Shown here: positions 12,360-13,579 of the stretch, one piece after another
Layout: every line of letters begins with the position of its first letter
Numbering within the stretch: position 1 is the stretch's first letter
Assembly (NCBI GenBank): GCA_041650355.1
Contig: JBAZLI010000019.1
Coordinates: 1-13,579, forward strand
Length of the DNA: 13,579 nt
From: Candidatus Micrarchaeia archaeon
GTDB lineage: Archaea; Micrarchaeota; Micrarchaeia; Anstonellales; Bilamarchaeaceae
Direction: 5' to 3'
Translations under genes and position numbers: made by a program
The notes under the pieces: model-generated
Seen by the model: only the letters and a program-made list of their open reading frames with translations
The model's database searches: none
What the model was told of the DNA's origin: nothing

Positions 12360-13553
12360 TCATCTTTTGAGAAATATTATCAGGAACAGCGCAAGCCCCA
12401 CCAGGCTGAGCCCTGCAAGTAACGGGGTGAACGTGCTGTCCTCTGCTTTTGCGGAGGGCCGGTAAAGGTCGCGGTCGGATATGTTGGACGAGCCGTCTTC
12501 CCCTAGCGAGCCGTCCATTGTGAGATGGCGGCTCACGAGCTCGAAACGCTGCGAGAACTGGGAGCCGAAATGGTCCTGAAAGCTTATGGTGATGTTGTGC
12601 CTCCCCTGGGCCGAATACTCTTTAGTGAAAACATTTATCAGGGAAAATGCTTCCGGATAGAATTCAATCGGCGTGGGAGTGGAGCGTTCGCGCATTTCCA
12701 CCCAGCCAGGGGATGAATTGCCGGCTGTTGAGACGATGCGCCAAACGTCCAGCGAATCGTTCGTTATGTTGAAGGTGTAAAGCGCCGCGGATTCGATTGT
12801 GCCGTTGTTGAGCGCGAGCGTGTAGTTGCAGAATTTCCTTTTGGAGAAAACCGCATCCTCGAAAACTGAATTGCCGGCCCATTGCTCGCCAAGCACGGGC
12901 TTGTAAAGGAAGTGGAGCACAGAACCGCCCTCCACCTCGTAGGAGAGGTTTCCGCTCACGTTGCGCGTGATGTTGAAATAACCGGAGGATCTTTGCTGGG
13001 TGCACCCGCAGAACCCCGGCGCGGGGCACGACCAGTGGCTCGTGAGGTTGTAGAATGCGTACTGGAAATAGAACGTCCCGTTCAGCGTCAGGGTGATGTT
13101 GCTTCCGTCGGTGTAGGAAAGCGCGGACTGCGGGATTGGAAGAGGCAATGGGTTGCCGTCCACCTGCTCGTTAACGAAAGTGTCGTTCATGAATTCCGCG
13201 CGCAGGTCCACGGAAAGGTTCTGGAAGAGGAATTCCTTTCTGTATATGTTCTCGCAGCCGTTGGAGTCCACCACTCTTTTCACCTGGATGGTGGGTTCGG
13301 ACGCATGGCGCCAAAGGAGTCGGGCGGGCCGCTCTGAGGGGATTCTGCCGTCAACTGACGGATACACAGTGAGGGGTTCGAGCTCTGCGCACGCGATGGG
13401 ATTTTCGAAATCCGGCTCTGAGCGGTTCGTGCACTCAGAATCGAGAAGCACAGGTGCAAGGAGGTTGTTGTGCGCTGAAACATTTGCGAAGAAAGGCACG
13501 CATGCGTAAGCAGAGGCGAATAGAAGGAGCAGTGCCAATGGTCCTGGATTCAT
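12360..13553 (-). CDS. Signal-peptide, C-terminally anchored surface glycoprotein-like protein
   Basis: I do not recognise a family. The 397 residues begin with a hydrophobic signal peptide (about 1-17, ending SAYA) and finish with one membrane segment (about 376-395) followed by KR, giving a type I topology with nearly the whole chain outside the cell. There are 17 N-glycosylation sequons (NVS, NRS, NLS, NDT, NIT and others) spread along the chain and eight cysteines, including the cluster SCPAPGFCGC. The pattern suggests a folded, disulfide-bonded, heavily glycosylated envelope protein, such as an S-layer associated or adhesin-like protein; this is inference. The ATG at 13553 is supported by the signal peptide; its promoter would lie at or beyond the right edge. 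The stop is only 2 bases from the stop of the converging lipoprotein gene, leaving no space for separate terminators. Confidence 0.85.
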   Translation of the reverse strand: MNPGPLALLLLFASAYACVPFFANVSAHNNLLAPVLLDSECTNRSEPDFENPIACAELEPLTVYPSVDGRIPSERPARLLWRHASEPTIQVKRVVDSNGCENIYRKEFLFQNLSVDLRAEFMNDTFVNEQVDGNPLPLPIPQSALSYTDGSNITLTLNGTFYFQYAFYNLTSHWSCPAPGFCGCTQQRSSGYFNITRNVSGNLSYEVEGGSVLHFLYKPVLGEQWAGNSVFEDAVFSKRKFCNYTLALNNGTIESAALYTFNITNDSLDVWRIVSTAGNSSPGWVEMRERSTPTPIEFYPEAFSLINVFTKEYSAQGRHNITISFQDHFGSQFSQRFELVSRHLTMDGSLGEDGSSNISDRDLYRPSAKAEDSTFTPLLAGLSLVGLALFLIIFLKR

Positions 13554-13579
13554 AAAAGCTAATAAAGATCTTAGAGGGT

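Noticed and set aside
1..13579. CRISPR array, insertion sequence, integrase or prophage genes
   Set aside because: No regularly spaced repeats, no transposase or integrase motifs and no terminal inverted repeats were seen.

Overview
The window reads as a compact archaeal chromosome segment, most likely from a DPANN-type lineage. I infer this from an archaeal-type DNA primase pair (PriL and PriS), a class III (archaellin/pilin-type) signal peptide protein, a tRNA-Ser with an intron in the anticodon loop, TATA-like boxes placed about 25-30 bases ahead of start codons (leaderless transcripts), and GGTG Shine-Dalgarno motifs in front of genes inside operons. Micrarchaeota or Diapherotrites are guesses only; no marker here fixes the phylum. 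Gene packing is tight, with 4-base and 8-base overlaps and one convergent pair separated by 2 bases.

Layout. 2-580 (+): C-terminal part of a radical SAM protein related to biotin synthase, cut by the window edge and richer in A+T than its neighbours. 606-3717 (+): a translationally coupled trio of histidyl-tRNA synthetase, a NapA/Kef-type cation:proton antiporter (TTG start) and a small protein of unknown function. 3744-5156 (-): a class III signal peptide (pilin-like) protein followed by an ankyrin-repeat protein. 5157-5210 is a compact divergent promoter shared with a TPR-AAA ATPase at 5211-6920 (+). 6966-7407 (+): a possible 8-codon upstream ORF and then a small conserved-looking protein. 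7440-10765 (-), read right to left: tandem ACT domain protein, NAD(P)HX dehydratase, primase large subunit, primase small subunit. 10781-11048: about 270 bases without a gene, holding a strong TATA box and several RNA hairpins. 11049-11173 (+): tRNA-Ser(GCT) with a 41-base intron. 11236-12357 (+) and 12360-13553 (-): two convergent cell-surface proteins, a predicted lipoprotein and a signal-peptide protein with a C-terminal anchor and 17 N-glycosylation sequons.

How it works together. The window mixes core information processing (HisRS, tRNA-Ser, PriSL), metabolite repair (NAD(P)HX dehydratase), ion homeostasis (antiporter) and envelope proteins (pilin-like protein, lipoprotein, anchored glycoprotein). 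The clearest regulatory pattern is a division of labour. Genes that appear to open a transcript mostly have a TATA-like element centred 25-27 bases before the start and no Shine-Dalgarno motif. Genes downstream in operons mostly carry GGTG 5-8 bases before the start. In three places the TAA stop of the upstream gene lies inside the putative TATA element of the next one. I saw no mobile element, CRISPR array or phage gene. The least explained stretch is 10781-11048.
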